Virus record (IMG/VR): IMGVR_UViG_3300042914_003272
Location: 1-64,000 of that record
Source: a virus
Reading direction: 5' to 3' (one strand)
DNA: 64,000 nucleotides
Shown here: positions 1 through 8,599 of the stretch, piece by piece
Numbering within the stretch: position 1 is the stretch's first letter
Layout of the letters: each line of letters starts with the position of its first letter
The notes under the pieces: generated by a model
Database searches by the model: none
What the model was told of the DNA's origin: nothing
What the model saw: the letters and a program-made list of their open reading frames with translations, nothing else
Program-made: the position numbers and the translations under genes

Positions 1-1
1 A

Positions 2-442
2 GATGCCTATGGAATAATTGAAAGAGCTATTACAGGGACTCAAGTAATAGTTGATTTAAAGATTAAAGAAGATATTAGAGAACAATATTATATTAAAAAA
101 GAAGAGAGTAGAAATAACTGTCAACCCATTTGCTTTGCCTTTATTGGTGAGTATTATGTAGGGTTAGTTCCAAGGTTCGCTGAACCCGGTCAAAAGGACG
201 GATTGAGTAATGATAAGGGTTCTATGGATTTAGAACCAGAAAAAAACACAGAACCTTTAGAACCCCAAGAAAGCTCTGATGATTTAGAACCTACTCTAGA
301 AGAAAGATTTGGTGTTACTAGAAGACGGATGCAAGGACTCTCCAAAAAAGATATTATCTATCAAGTGTGGGGAGCTACAAAAGGTGGAGGAAAAAGTTAT
401 CAATTAGCTAATTTAAAGTATGAGAAAATAATTCAAGACTAA
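2..442 (+). CDS. Hypothetical protein, 5' end cut by window edge
   Basis: The frame is open from base 2 to the stop at 440-442, so this is the last ~146 residues of a gene entering from the left. An internal TTG at 203 should not be taken as the start. The middle is rich in Glu, Pro and Leu (acidic, probably disordered), followed by a basic stretch and a Gly/Lys segment, GATKGGGKS. That segment resembles a P-loop but is shifted by one residue from GxxxxGKS, so I do not call an ATPase. The end overlaps the convergent gene at 439 by 4 bases. Function unknown; that it is coding is fairly sure because of the long open frame. Confidence 0.6.
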   Translation, partial: DAYGIIERAITGTQVIVDLKIKEDIREQYYIKKEESRNNCQPICFAFIGEYYVGLVPRFAEPGQKDGLSNDKGSMDLEPEKNTEPLEPQESSDDLEPTLEERFGVTRRRMQGLSKKDIIYQVWGATKGGGKSYQLANLKYEKIIQD

Positions 443-885
443 ATAATTGAAGAGTAGATTAACTCTTCAATTTCATTAACCAATACAACACCAAACCCAG
501 CTAACTCTGCTGTACTTAACCAAATTTGCGCTTGGTAGCTTGGGTCTGGTTGTGTTTGTTGAAGTAGTTTAATCAGCTTGTCATAACTTTCTTTAGAAAG
601 AATATCTCCGTCTTTCAAAATACCTAAACTAACAGCAACCAAATCCCAGTTTTGTTGATTGACTGCCTGTAGAATCCTGTCATACGTCCAGGTTTCTGCA
701 ATTTCAAATCTCTCTTTAGGTGTGAGAATTGCTAATGTTTGTTCTAAAGTAGGTAACAGAGGAATTGTACCCTGTGGTTTAGGATTATTAACTAATAACT
801 TATCGTTTAAGAATGAAGTTAATTCCCTAGCAGATAGTTGAGGGAATTGTGCAATTTGAGAAAGCAGCCATTCTTGTTTTGTCAT
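439..885 (-). CDS. Hypothetical virion-cluster protein
   Basis: 148 residues, no recognisable domain. It is predicted mostly helical, with Leu/Gln-rich stretches and a hydrophobic C-terminal segment near residues 127-147. It is the last gene of the left minus-strand late cluster in this window, just downstream of the receptor-binding-type proteins, where lysis or tail accessory genes often sit. The 3' end overlaps the convergent partial gene by 4 bases. A small accessory or chaperone protein is possible; there is no motif evidence. Confidence 0.6.
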   Translation of the reverse strand: MTKQEWLLSQIAQFPQLSARELTSFLNDKLLVNNPKPQGTIPLLPTLEQTLAILTPKERFEIAETWTYDRILQAVNQQNWDLVAVSLGILKDGDILSKESYDKLIKLLQQTQPDPSYQAQIWLSTAELAGFGVVLVNEIEELIYSSII

Positions 886-915
886 AATTTTAATTATCCA
901 CTAATATGATTTTCC

Positions 916-1809
916 TCAAGCTACTGTGATGCTGTAGTACTTACCCTCATTGCGCTCAAGGGTTTGCCGGTCGGTGGTGGAAAGGACGGAGGGGAACGAA
1001 ATCAATTCTGATACAGTGCCTTCAAATGGGAACAATGCTCCAGTTCCATTCAGCGAACCTATCGTGCTATTGACCCCCGTATAGACGCTCGTGATTGTTG
1101 CGCTATCCCATTCCGCGCCGTTCTTAAACAGTTTCCACTGCTCGCTTCCGGTGGTTGATATAGATGTGATTAAAGTGGGTGTATTTGAAATAGCAACATC
1201 TGCGGCGAAACCACTGCCTCCTCCGCTTCCTCCGCCTTGCGTCGCTGAAGAGTTGAATACGTTTAAGCGCCCAACCGAAATAGGCCCAGCCGATTCTTGG
1301 TTTGCAATAACGTAAAAACGGCCATTTTGCCCCGAAGACCACTGCCCAAAAACAGTCCCAAATTCATTTTCAATCGTCGGTGTGAACAGAATAAACAAAC
1401 TGTGCGTTGCGCCAATAAGCGGAGAAGCGGCAGCTAAATAATCATTTACGCCATCAAACCTGATAGCGGGTTTGCCGTTTTGCGTCTCTATCGCACCATT
1501 GCTAACAATGCGCGGCCGCGATCCCGTAATTGAAACTGCATGACGACCATTGCCAGATTGGTCATACCAGATAACAATCTCACCGTTGTCCGAACCGACA
1601 AATGCTAATAATGTAACAATGTCTAAATCCTCTCCAATAAAACCTATATCTAATTGTGAGTTATCACTAGTTCTCATTACTCTTATAGCTGCGCCAGTCC
1701 AAAACCTGGAAAGCCGTCTTAATCCATAAGCGACAGAGGCTATAGCAAAAATTAAATCAAGAACACATTTAAAACCACCCAACACCACCATTCTAGTAGA
1801 AGGTCTCAT
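916..1809 (-). CDS. LamG/concanavalin-like tail adhesin, probable receptor-binding protein
   Basis: 297 residues. Residues ~28-90 contain YGLRRLSRFWTGAAIRV followed by WYDQSGNGRHA. This is a signature of virion and surface proteins with a jelly-roll carbohydrate-binding domain, and the rest fits one LamG-like lectin domain (RFDGVNDYL, then KLFKNGAEW, then an F-EGTVSEL-like end). The likely role is binding sugars on the host surface. The start overlaps the stop of the upstream gene (ATGA, 4 bases), so translation is probably coupled. Bases ~916-1640 are visibly richer in GC and CG than the N-terminal part and the neighbours, and include a GCGGCCGC site, which suggests a domain acquired by recombination. 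Confidence 0.7.
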   Translation of the reverse strand: MRPSTRMVVLGGFKCVLDLIFAIASVAYGLRRLSRFWTGAAIRVMRTSDNSQLDIGFIGEDLDIVTLLAFVGSDNGEIVIWYDQSGNGRHAVSITGSRPRIVSNGAIETQNGKPAIRFDGVNDYLAAASPLIGATHSLFILFTPTIENEFGTVFGQWSSGQNGRFYVIANQESAGPISVGRLNVFNSSATQGGGSGGGSGFAADVAISNTPTLITSISTTGSEQWKLFKNGAEWDSATITSVYTGVNSTIGSLNGTGALFPFEGTVSELISFPSVLSTTDRQTLERNEGKYYSITVA

Positions 1810-2642
1810 GGTGCAAAACTCCTAGCACGAATAGTAAAAGATTCACTATTTGCATTAGGGGTAAATGCTCCATTAGTAACCACATATCCAAACAGAGAAG
1901 TGCCAGTCAATTTATAAAGTTGGTTTAGGTTTCGTATTTCAGCAACTACACTACCACCACCTTGCGCTAGTGATGCTGATAAGGCTATGCCTCTAGGAGT
2001 TAGAATACTAGCTCTATCCCCAGATGATATAGAAAAAGCTAAGTTATCAGCTATAGCTGATGGTGGAGTAACACCGTATAAATACAAGGTAAAACTACTC
2101 ATACCACTAGGAACTGCTGTGATATTAAAAATAATATCTAAGCTTTCAATAAATATAAATCCACCACTAGCACCAATACTTGTTAACTCAAATACACCGC
2201 CATAAACATCATTAGCCGTATACGGTGTAACGTTAGCAGGTCTTGTTACTAGCGTTGATGCAACATAAGCTAGTCCTGCCGGAGCAGTAGCCATGCTTAC
2301 AGGTTGCGTAGCCCCGTCACTGGATAGTGTTACCGGAAAACTATTAGCTGCTGTTTTTGTTCCTAAGCTTGTAGGCAGCAATGCTATTAGAGATGTAATC
2401 TGTTGAGCCAGTCTTTGAAGTCTGCCATTTAATCCACTACTTGCGGTATCATTCGCTGGTGCTGATTCTGTCAAGCTACCTAGTTGTGTAATCTGTGTGG
2501 TTTGATTAGCAGCACTAGCATCACCGCCGCCTCCACCACCGCCTCCACCGCCTCCACCACTTGTCAACATAGCAACAGTAGCAGGAACTTTGTTGCCACT
2601 AGCATCTACTACATGAATTAAAGGCTTTTCATAATCTGCCAT
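1806..2642 (-). CDS. Virion/tail appendage protein with poly-glycine linker
   Basis: 278 residues. A short N-terminal anchor (residues 1-28) is followed by a run of 12 glycines. Next comes a region of the type DASAANQTTQITQLGSL...APANDTASSGLNGRLQRLAQ, seen in many phage virion proteins, then a beta-rich C-terminal domain that probably faces outward. The glycine run would act as a flexible hinge. It starts one base before the upstream gene ends and overlaps the adhesin gene by 4 bases, so the three genes look like one translational unit. Structural role is inferred from family resemblance and context. Confidence 0.65.
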   Translation of the reverse strand: MADYEKPLIHVVDASGNKVPATVAMLTSGGGGGGGGGGGGDASAANQTTQITQLGSLTESAPANDTASSGLNGRLQRLAQQITSLIALLPTSLGTKTAANSFPVTLSSDGATQPVSMATAPAGLAYVASTLVTRPANVTPYTANDVYGGVFELTSIGASGGFIFIESLDIIFNITAVPSGMSSFTLYLYGVTPPSAIADNLAFSISSGDRASILTPRGIALSASLAQGGGSVVAEIRNLNQLYKLTGTSLFGYVVTNGAFTPNANSESFTIRARSFAP

Positions 2643-2942
2643 TTATATACCTCCAATTTTATTAATGTTTCCCATAAAAGAATTTCCCGCATAACCCTTT
2701 TGATATTTTTCCTTTTCAGCTTCTTCCTTTTCAAATTCAAATTCAAGGTCAGTAGGAATATCACCTTTTTTTAATTCCCCACGGATAATCCTGGCAGCTA
2801 ATATATGTTTACATTGACCTAATATTGCACCACCTTGTGAATTTTCCCAGCCGGATTCAAAAGGAACAAAATTAATTATCTTATTAGCGGCATCACGGTT
2901 TTTAGCACTGTCTTGACAATTACATTTGTACACAACAGCCAT
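2643..2942 (-). CDS. Small SWIM-type zinc-finger protein
   Basis: 99 residues. The pattern CNC (residues 7-9) followed after ~34 residues by CKH (44-46) fits the SWIM zinc-finger signature CxCx(n)CxH. The C-terminal half is highly charged (Glu/Lys-rich), ending in a Gly/Asn-rich tail. SWIM fingers bind nucleic acid or protein; in a tail-gene context the role could be structural zinc or nucleic-acid binding. It directly abuts the tail appendage gene (end 2643, next start 2642). Finger call fairly sure, role unknown. Confidence 0.6.
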   Translation of the reverse strand: MAVVYKCNCQDSAKNRDAANKIINFVPFESGWENSQGGAILGQCKHILAARIIRGELKKGDIPTDLEFEFEKEEAEKEKYQKGYAGNSFMGNINKIGGI

Positions 2943-2987
2943 ATATTCTCTATATAAATTTTGGTATATTATTCCTAATAGATGGGG

Positions 2988-5543
2988 TTAAAATCTTAGC
3001 CAACAAAATGTACCTGACAATGTAGCTCCAGCGTTTAGCGCATTAAATGTTAACACCCCATTCCCAGAAGATTGCATACTAATTTCTCCTGGGGCTGGTG
3101 CTGCACCATTGGTATAGACTTGTGTAACAGCTACCCCATTAATTGTAAACTTATGTAATTCTGGGGTATCGGTTTCTATTCTGATGAATGAAGGGTAAGT
3201 AGTTGCATCAGTTAAAGTTAATGTATAAGGTGCAGTAGCAGGTATTGTAAGACTTACGGGTTGGTTAAAAATTACCGGGATTGAATACCAAGCTGAGGAG
3301 TAATCTAGCGAACTAGCATTATCTTTCCAGAATCCGTAACATATTCCCTGAGTAAAATAGTTGGTAGATGTAAAATGCGGTGCATTAGTACCATTAGCAA
3401 ATGCAACTGTAATCCCATTAATCAATGCTTCTGCACCAGTATGAGTAGTTTTAGAATTGGCATTACCAGCGACCCAACTACTTCCATTCCAACCATAGTC
3501 AGTCCAGCAATAGGTATTATCAGTAAATAATTGCCTCATAGATGCGTAAAAAGTTATTCCGCTATCTAAATGTAAAAGTGTTGGTGTAGTTCCTAATGCT
3601 GTGTATGTAACCACTGATGTGTTATTAGAACTAAACAATCTATCATTAGTAATTAAATTACCATTATAAAAATCTACCTTATAGTAAGCATCACTTCCCC
3701 ATACTGTATGAGTAAAGGTTTCTGATGGAATACTCACAGCAACAGTACCACCGTTGATAGTAAAAGTCAATGCAGTTCTTGTAGTAGTTCCATAGGTAAA
3801 TCTAGATTCTTGTGCAGCCCAAAAACTTCCTGTATTACTAACATCTAAACTTGCAGGATATCTTTTTATCTGACTTCCTTCATATCCTAATACCGCTGCT
3901 GGTGTACCCACTTGCCACCAAACCATTCTTCTATTAGTGCCACTTGCATTTTCTGCAATAATAGCTATTCTGTCATTAGTATTTTCGGGGTCTGCTTTTA
4001 AAAAATAGACTCTTGACCAATTTCCATCGCTAATTCCAGTAAACGTAAAAGTTTCAGTAACTGCCCAATTATTAGAGCTATAAAGACCACCATCAACAAG
4101 TGCAAAAGTTCTACCATTTCTTCCTACATCAACTCCGTAACAAGGGCTGTTTAACTGTAAGGTAATTGAGTTTGTGTTGACATTAATTATGTAAAGCCCT
4201 GTATTCCTACAGGCAACATAAATTAGATTATTTGCAGGGTCTACAGCTACTTGTCTTATTTGAGTTGCACTTAAAACCGGAGTTGATAAGCTATCCCATG
4301 TGGTAAAAGTTCCGTCAAAGATATCAAGTAAAGTTACTCCAGTATCATCGTATTGGACTATTTGAGTATTTGACCAGCGCAATAAATCATTGTCTTGTTT
4401 TCTCCATCCGTGATGCCTGGGATGCGCTGCTATATTGGGATTTCTGTAGGGGCTTCCTATAGTTAAATCTGTATAGTTACTTCCATTAAAACCAAGATGT
4501 TTTCTAATGGATAATTTATAAGTCGCTACCCCTACTACACCTGTGGTAGTAATAGTAAGTTTAAATAATTCAGGCAATTTACCAGTCCAAGTTCCTGCAA
4601 GTGTAGGAATGCCATTAGAGCTACCAGCAAAAAGAGGGTCAAAGAAAGGAGTAGGTGCTGTAGATGAATGCCAAAATCCTGTTTGGAACGGCTCTTTAGC
4701 ATAATTTATTTTAGATACAAAGAAAGCATTGTTTTCACCCAAGGGTTCACCAACCCCTTGAGGCATTAAGTTGCAAATATATCCAATATACCTATTTCTA
4801 TCCCATGATAAATTATATCTCCATTTGTAATGAGAAGAGACTAATGTACCACCACTTAACCAACCTGGAGCAAAAGACTCTGAATTTGCAAGATTTGGAG
4901 AGTTGGCAACATAAAGATTTTTGTAGGAATCTAAGTTGTTGATATTTGTAAAGCTAACAAACAACATTCCAATTCTAAAAATGGAAGTTCCATCCCATGG
5001 AATTGTCACGGCTTTACCAAATTGATAACGGGCTGAATCACCCAGAAAACCTTGCCCACCACCGCTATTTGTAAATTGTATTCTATAAAAAATATCTAGA
5101 AATTCTGTTGCACCTTGAGTACAAGGGGTATCTAATTTTAAGTAAGCATAAGTTTGAGTAGATAAATTACCCTGGCTATTACCACTACCTAATGCTGTCA
5201 AACCAACAGAATTGAACACTCTACTTGTCCCAGTAAAATCTATTCTATTATGTATTTGCCCATAAGGTGGGTCAATACCAGGATTCCAAGTAGGTGAAGT
5301 AGCATTTGAAGGAATATAACCAGTTGCAATAATATTAGTTAATGTTGAGTTTAGTATTGTTGGTGTTGTTGTAGAGGTAGAAATAGAAATGCGTTTATCC
5401 CCAAAATAACCCCTTACCGCCCCCTGACTTAACACCCCCAATAAACTAGCAGCAGGTATTAAGTTTTTTTGTGTGATTACCTCTACTATTTCTCCAGTAA
5501 CACTATCAACTTTTTTTATCTCTACAACACCTTCAATTTTCAT
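2988..5543 (-). CDS. Large tail fibre / tip-type virion protein
   Basis: About 851 residues, the largest protein of the left late cluster. The start is ATG at 5543; a GTG two codons upstream (5549) is possible. It is beta-rich with many Thr, Ser, Asn, Gly and Trp and few charges. Residues ~400-640 contain repeated short strands with IRQVAVDPANNLIYVACRN-type blades that suggest a beta-propeller, followed by a C-terminal lectin-like domain with Trp-rich segments. The composition and position beside LamG and appendage genes fit a fibre or tail-tip adhesin. No enzyme motif seen. Confidence 0.65.
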   Translation of the reverse strand: MKIEGVVEIKKVDSVTGEIVEVITQKNLIPAASLLGVLSQGAVRGYFGDKRISISTSTTTPTILNSTLTNIIATGYIPSNATSPTWNPGIDPPYGQIHNRIDFTGTSRVFNSVGLTALGSGNSQGNLSTQTYAYLKLDTPCTQGATEFLDIFYRIQFTNSGGGQGFLGDSARYQFGKAVTIPWDGTSIFRIGMLFVSFTNINNLDSYKNLYVANSPNLANSESFAPGWLSGGTLVSSHYKWRYNLSWDRNRYIGYICNLMPQGVGEPLGENNAFFVSKINYAKEPFQTGFWHSSTAPTPFFDPLFAGSSNGIPTLAGTWTGKLPELFKLTITTTGVVGVATYKLSIRKHLGFNGSNYTDLTIGSPYRNPNIAAHPRHHGWRKQDNDLLRWSNTQIVQYDDTGVTLLDIFDGTFTTWDSLSTPVLSATQIRQVAVDPANNLIYVACRNTGLYIINVNTNSITLQLNSPCYGVDVGRNGRTFALVDGGLYSSNNWAVTETFTFTGISDGNWSRVYFLKADPENTNDRIAIIAENASGTNRRMVWWQVGTPAAVLGYEGSQIKRYPASLDVSNTGSFWAAQESRFTYGTTTRTALTFTINGGTVAVSIPSETFTHTVWGSDAYYKVDFYNGNLITNDRLFSSNNTSVVTYTALGTTPTLLHLDSGITFYASMRQLFTDNTYCWTDYGWNGSSWVAGNANSKTTHTGAEALINGITVAFANGTNAPHFTSTNYFTQGICYGFWKDNASSLDYSSAWYSIPVIFNQPVSLTIPATAPYTLTLTDATTYPSFIRIETDTPELHKFTINGVAVTQVYTNGAAPAPGEISMQSSGNGVLTFNALNAGATLSGTFCWLRF

Positions 5544-5567
5544 AACCACTTTAAATAATTAGTTTGG

Positions 5568-5576
5568 TGGTATAAT
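5568..5576 (+). promoter_or_regulatory. Extended -10 promoter (TGGTATAAT) upstream of moron gene
   Basis: TGG then TATAAT, nine bases before a type A hairpin. Host-type sigma-70 extended -10; no convincing -35. The placement suggests transcription begins at or just before the hairpin. Confidence 0.5.
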
Positions 5577-5584
5577 TCCTACAA

Positions 5585-5613
5585 CGGCTAACGCCGCAGG
5601 AGTGGTGAAGTTA
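5585..5613 (+). promoter_or_regulatory. Type A leader module (hairpin + TGGTGAAGTTA)
   Basis: CGGC-TAAC-GCCG hairpin (5585-5596) followed by GTGGTGAAGTTA. The hairpin ends 41 bases before the ATG at 5637. Best example, with 7232, of -10 box, hairpin, conserved box and start codon in order. Confidence 0.6.
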
Positions 5614-5636
5614 TTCAATAATTAGTGGAGTAGTTT

Positions 5637-5933
5637 ATGAAAACAATATTTAACAAAGAAGGTCACGGAGACGATGCAGAAAGCTTGCATCAATTTGTTG
5701 ACAGGAATAAGATAGAAAAAGATAGCAACCATGCTACTTTACGAATTGACAAAGATGATTGGATTTCTATCTTTTACAAAGCAACTAACGGAAAGTTTTA
5801 CAAAGAAACGACCTCTTGCGGCTACGAAATTCATCTTTATGAATTTGAGTCTGAAGAAGAATATCAGACTTGTTTAAAAACTTGTTTGTTTGTTAATTGC
5901 GGTATGGGGTTATCCAATAATAACCCCACCTAA
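5637..5933 (+). CDS. Hypothetical moron-type protein
   Basis: 98 residues, no recognised domain; acidic and Lys-rich, with four Cys in the C-terminal part (SCGYEIH, TCLKTCLF, NCG). It is a lone plus-strand gene between minus-strand virion genes, with its own extended -10 and type A leader. This is the arrangement of a moron expressed independently of late genes. Its 3' end overlaps the convergent virion gene by 24 bases. Function unknown. Confidence 0.6.
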   Translation: MKTIFNKEGHGDDAESLHQFVDRNKIEKDSNHATLRIDKDDWISIFYKATNGKFYKETTSCGYEIHLYEFESEEEYQTCLKTCLFVNCGMGLSNNNPT

Positions 5934-7190
5934 GTCTACTTTGGTATAGCTGCTGGTCATTTTACTAGCTCCTATACCAACGCATTCATCAACATAAGTA
6001 TAACTGGAAGTTCTTAATTCTATTTGAGTTATTGACTGGTTTTGCTTACTAGATGATATGCCAGAATAAATATCTTCATATTGATAACTAGTAACTTTTA
6101 AATCTACAGTTACAATGTTTTGGCTCTGCTTGCTAAAAGATATTCCATTATAAGAATCATCGGCATAAACCTGATGGGTAATATCTCCAAAAGTAAAATA
6201 AAATATGTTTGATGGAGTATCAACTAGCTTTCCATAGAAGTTAAAGTGAGAGACAATTCTATAATGTTTATTTAGTTCTAATTGAAATAATCTTTCTTCA
6301 TTAACAGCAGCATAATCAATTACTGTATAGCTCCCAGTTGTGTTAACAGTTAGGCTATAACCAATAATAAATTGACTCTCACAGCTAGGGGAATTCCAGG
6401 TGACAAAGATATTATTTATATCTTCACAATAAGCTTTTTGTAAATAATCTGGAGGGGAAATGTAAGGGGTTATAGATACTTTTTGGCATTCTCTATCAGA
6501 AACAATCCCTTTGCTTACCGAAATTCCATAATGTGTAGAAGTTGGGGTGTTGTAAACAACTAAATCTTGGAAAATAGCTGGGTTATTTTCCAGCTTTACC
6601 CTAAGAATGATTGGCAGTCCAGTCCCGCTATCACATCCAGAAGTGTAACAAGTTGATTGAATAAATATAGTTGGTTCTGCTATAGAGTCATTATCAAATA
6701 ATACGGTTTTATTTCCTGCTCTTTGTTCCCACTTAAAATTTTTACCATCACTTTCTATAGCTCCAGTTAGTTTGAATCCAGTAGCAGGTGGGCATACAAT
6801 AACAAATGATGGAATCAACAAGTTAATAAATGTACCACTATCATCCTCAGCTACAGTTACCTCCCAAAACCCAGTATTAGAGTTGGAACTATAATAAAAA
6901 TAAGTGGTTTTATTGGGTTCTTCTTTAATCTTAGAAGGTTGTAATTCTAACGCTTTTAAATATCTTTTATAGGCAGACTTGAAGTTATACTCTTCTTGAG
7001 GATTAAATTCCCTCTTTCGACCAGTAATAATATCATCTATATTTGGGTTTTCACTTTTACCTTCTTCAAAATCAAAAGCATCAGGATTAGGTTCTGTAGA
7101 CTTAGGAGCAATAAACGAAGTCCTGTTAGACTGCCCTTTGGCAGCCCAGGGTTTTAACTTGTTTATTTTACCATTCCATCTTGATGCCAT
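5910..7190 (-). CDS. Virion protein with C-terminal repeats
   Basis: 426 residues. The N-terminal ~70 residues are basic and polar, the centre is beta-rich with several Cys pairs. The C-terminal ~95 residues hold three imperfect repeats of about 30 residues of the form Y-x-D-x-x-x-GIS-x-SKQ-x-Q-x-I-x-x-x-x-L, the last ending SYTKVDLGGV. Such repeats suit a fibre or capsid-exposed decoration domain. No enzymatic motif. It lies in the minus-strand late cluster between two plus-strand morons. Confidence 0.55.
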   Translation of the reverse strand: MASRWNGKINKLKPWAAKGQSNRTSFIAPKSTEPNPDAFDFEEGKSENPNIDDIITGRKREFNPQEEYNFKSAYKRYLKALELQPSKIKEEPNKTTYFYYSSNSNTGFWEVTVAEDDSGTFINLLIPSFVIVCPPATGFKLTGAIESDGKNFKWEQRAGNKTVLFDNDSIAEPTIFIQSTCYTSGCDSGTGLPIILRVKLENNPAIFQDLVVYNTPTSTHYGISVSKGIVSDRECQKVSITPYISPPDYLQKAYCEDINNIFVTWNSPSCESQFIIGYSLTVNTTGSYTVIDYAAVNEERLFQLELNKHYRIVSHFNFYGKLVDTPSNIFYFTFGDITHQVYADDSYNGISFSKQSQNIVTVDLKVTSYQYEDIYSGISSSKQNQSITQIELRTSSYTYVDECVGIGASKMTSSYTKVDLGGVIIG

Positions 7191-7209
7191 GATTTTAGTT
7201 ATTAGTTTG

Positions 7210-7218
7210 TGATATAAT
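7210..7218 (+). promoter_or_regulatory. Extended -10 promoter (TGATATAAT)
   Basis: TGA then TATAAT, 14 bases upstream of the type A hairpin at 7233. The flanking ATTAGTTTG is shared with the promoter at 5568, so the two were probably duplicated together. Confidence 0.5.
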
Positions 7219-7231
7219 TCTTCAAAGAAAT

Positions 7232-7264
7232 AGGGGCGATTGCCCCATTAGTGGTGATGTAATT
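7232..7264 (+). promoter_or_regulatory. Type A leader module (GGGGC-GATT-GCCCC + GTGGTGATGTAATT)
   Basis: Perfect 5-bp stem at 7233-7246 followed by the consensus box GTGGTGATGTAATT. The hairpin ends 41 bases before the ATG at 7287. Confidence 0.65.
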
Positions 7265-7286
7265 GATTCGTAAAAGGAAATAAACA

Positions 7287-7685
7287 ATGCCTAAATTAAT
7301 AATTTCAAATGAATTAAAATTAGATTATCTTCAAGACCAGATAACACCCCAGGAGTTATTTGCCAGATGCCTAGAGGAAGGGCTTATAAATGAGATTTAT
7401 CTTCAGAAGATGATGAACTCTATGGCAACCGCTATGTTTTCTGTGTGGCGTGAATTAGGTATGCCTGATGAAATCTTTGACTCCATTATTAAAGGAGATT
7501 CTAAGGCTTTACAGGAAGCTATTGCCTACTTAAAAGCTGATAATGTTTCTGATAAAGAACGAGCATTAAAGGGAAACGTTCTTAATTGGACAATTAATAC
7601 TGTGGGATTAGGATATCAATTAGGAGCTATCTTTCAAAGAGATGATAAAACCCCAGGAGAAGAAGCCCCTATGATAAGAGGTTAA
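7287..7685 (+). CDS. Hypothetical moron-type protein
   Basis: 132 residues, mainly helical, no domain recognised. An AAAGGAAA sequence lies 8-10 bases before the ATG. It has its own promoter and type A leader and sits alone on the plus strand between minus-strand late genes; the stop overlaps the convergent gene by 4 bases. Independent expression suggests an accessory (host-takeover or exclusion) role rather than a virion part. That role is inferred from context only. Confidence 0.6.
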   Translation: MPKLIISNELKLDYLQDQITPQELFARCLEEGLINEIYLQKMMNSMATAMFSVWRELGMPDEIFDSIIKGDSKALQEAIAYLKADNVSDKERALKGNVLNWTINTVGLGYQLGAIFQRDDKTPGEEAPMIRG

Positions 7686-8209
7686 CTAATTCTTACAGGA
7701 ACATAGCGTTTACCTGTCAGTCTATATTTGTCATTCATTAGGTTTCTATAAGAACCTTGGTATTGCCCACCATCTCTATGATTTTCTCTTGCATATTGGT
7801 CGGCAATCACATCCCTCATTTCATTAAATTCTTTTCCCTTTGTCAGTAAATCTATTTTATCCTCATCCACCCATTTATATCTTTTTCCACCAAGCACAAA
7901 CTCATTAGAGTTTTCTAGCCATTGTTGGTATTTATCATCAGACCTGTTTTTGGCAACTCTATCAACCCATTCAGGTGTTAAACCTAAATCCCCTGATATA
8001 TCTGCTCTAATCCTTTGTTGTTCTTTAATCCTTTCTTGCTCACGCTGAATATGGTCATCAAGCAAATCCATTGGAGCAATTTTAGGTTGAGGATTGTTAG
8101 GCACGTTATATGGATTGCTGGCAGTATTTTTTTTACCTTCAGAAAGTCCATATCCTAACCCTGCGGCAACCGATGCTAGTCCTGTGCCAATAGCCCAAAG
8201 TGGTATCAT
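7682..8209 (-). CDS. Hypothetical virion protein with N-terminal membrane segment
   Basis: 175 residues. Residues ~3-24 form a small-residue hydrophobic helix (IGTGLASVAAGLGYGL) followed by a charged, Gln/Arg-rich helical body and a C-terminus ending YRLTGKRYVPVRIS. The Gly/Ala N-terminal helix recurs in at least seven proteins here and suggests a set of internal or ejection proteins that insert into membranes. No enzyme motif. The 3' end overlaps the moron at 7287 by 4 bases. Confidence 0.6.
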   Translation of the reverse strand: MIPLWAIGTGLASVAAGLGYGLSEGKKNTASNPYNVPNNPQPKIAPMDLLDDHIQREQERIKEQQRIRADISGDLGLTPEWVDRVAKNRSDDKYQQWLENSNEFVLGGKRYKWVDEDKIDLLTKGKEFNEMRDVIADQYARENHRDGGQYQGSYRNLMNDKYRLTGKRYVPVRIS

Positions 8210-8239
8210 AATCTTTTCTCCAAATATATTTACAACACA

Positions 8240-8599
8240 ATGAAAAACCTGTTGTCTTTTCTAATTCTTTTAACTTTGTGTAGCTGTACTAATGATGATA
8301 TTAACTGGATGCTAATGTCGCCAGCAGACAAAGACATTTATCGTGCTAAAAGTGTTTTTCGTATTCCAGGTTCATCCATTTTTGTTATTGAGTCTCCATT
8401 AGAAGAAAGTAATTCCAATCCTATAATCGCAAAAGATGATATTTACTTAAAGATAAGTGTCAGATGTACATCAAAAAGTGTTCAACCTGTTGCCATACTA
8501 AACGAAGAAGAAGTGTCTCTTTTTTGGGAAAAGCCGAAAAAAGAAATTAGCTTTTCCCAAAAAGAAAAAAATGTATTAATTAGGCATTTTTGTTCCTAG
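8240..8599 (+). CDS. Small putative lipoprotein (moron)
   Basis: 119 residues. The N-terminus MKNLLSFLILLTLCSC is a short signal peptide with a lipobox-like LCSC, so Cys16 is the likely lipidated residue, followed by TNDD and a hydrophilic domain of ~100 residues with a few Cys. Phage lipoproteins of this size act in lysis (spanin outer subunit) or superinfection exclusion; neither can be proven here and there is no neighbouring inner spanin. It lies on the plus strand and overlaps the end of the convergent gene by 20 bases. No type A module is visible upstream. Confidence 0.55.
   Translation: MKNLLSFLILLTLCSCTNDDINWMLMSPADKDIYRAKSVFRIPGSSIFVIESPLEESNSNPIIAKDDIYLKISVRCTSKSVQPVAILNEEEVSLFWEKPKKEISFSQKEKNVLIRHFCS

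Noticed and set aside
2-442. P-loop ATPase from GATKGGGKS
   Set aside because: Residue spacing is not GxxxxGK[ST]; lacks Walker B in the visible part.
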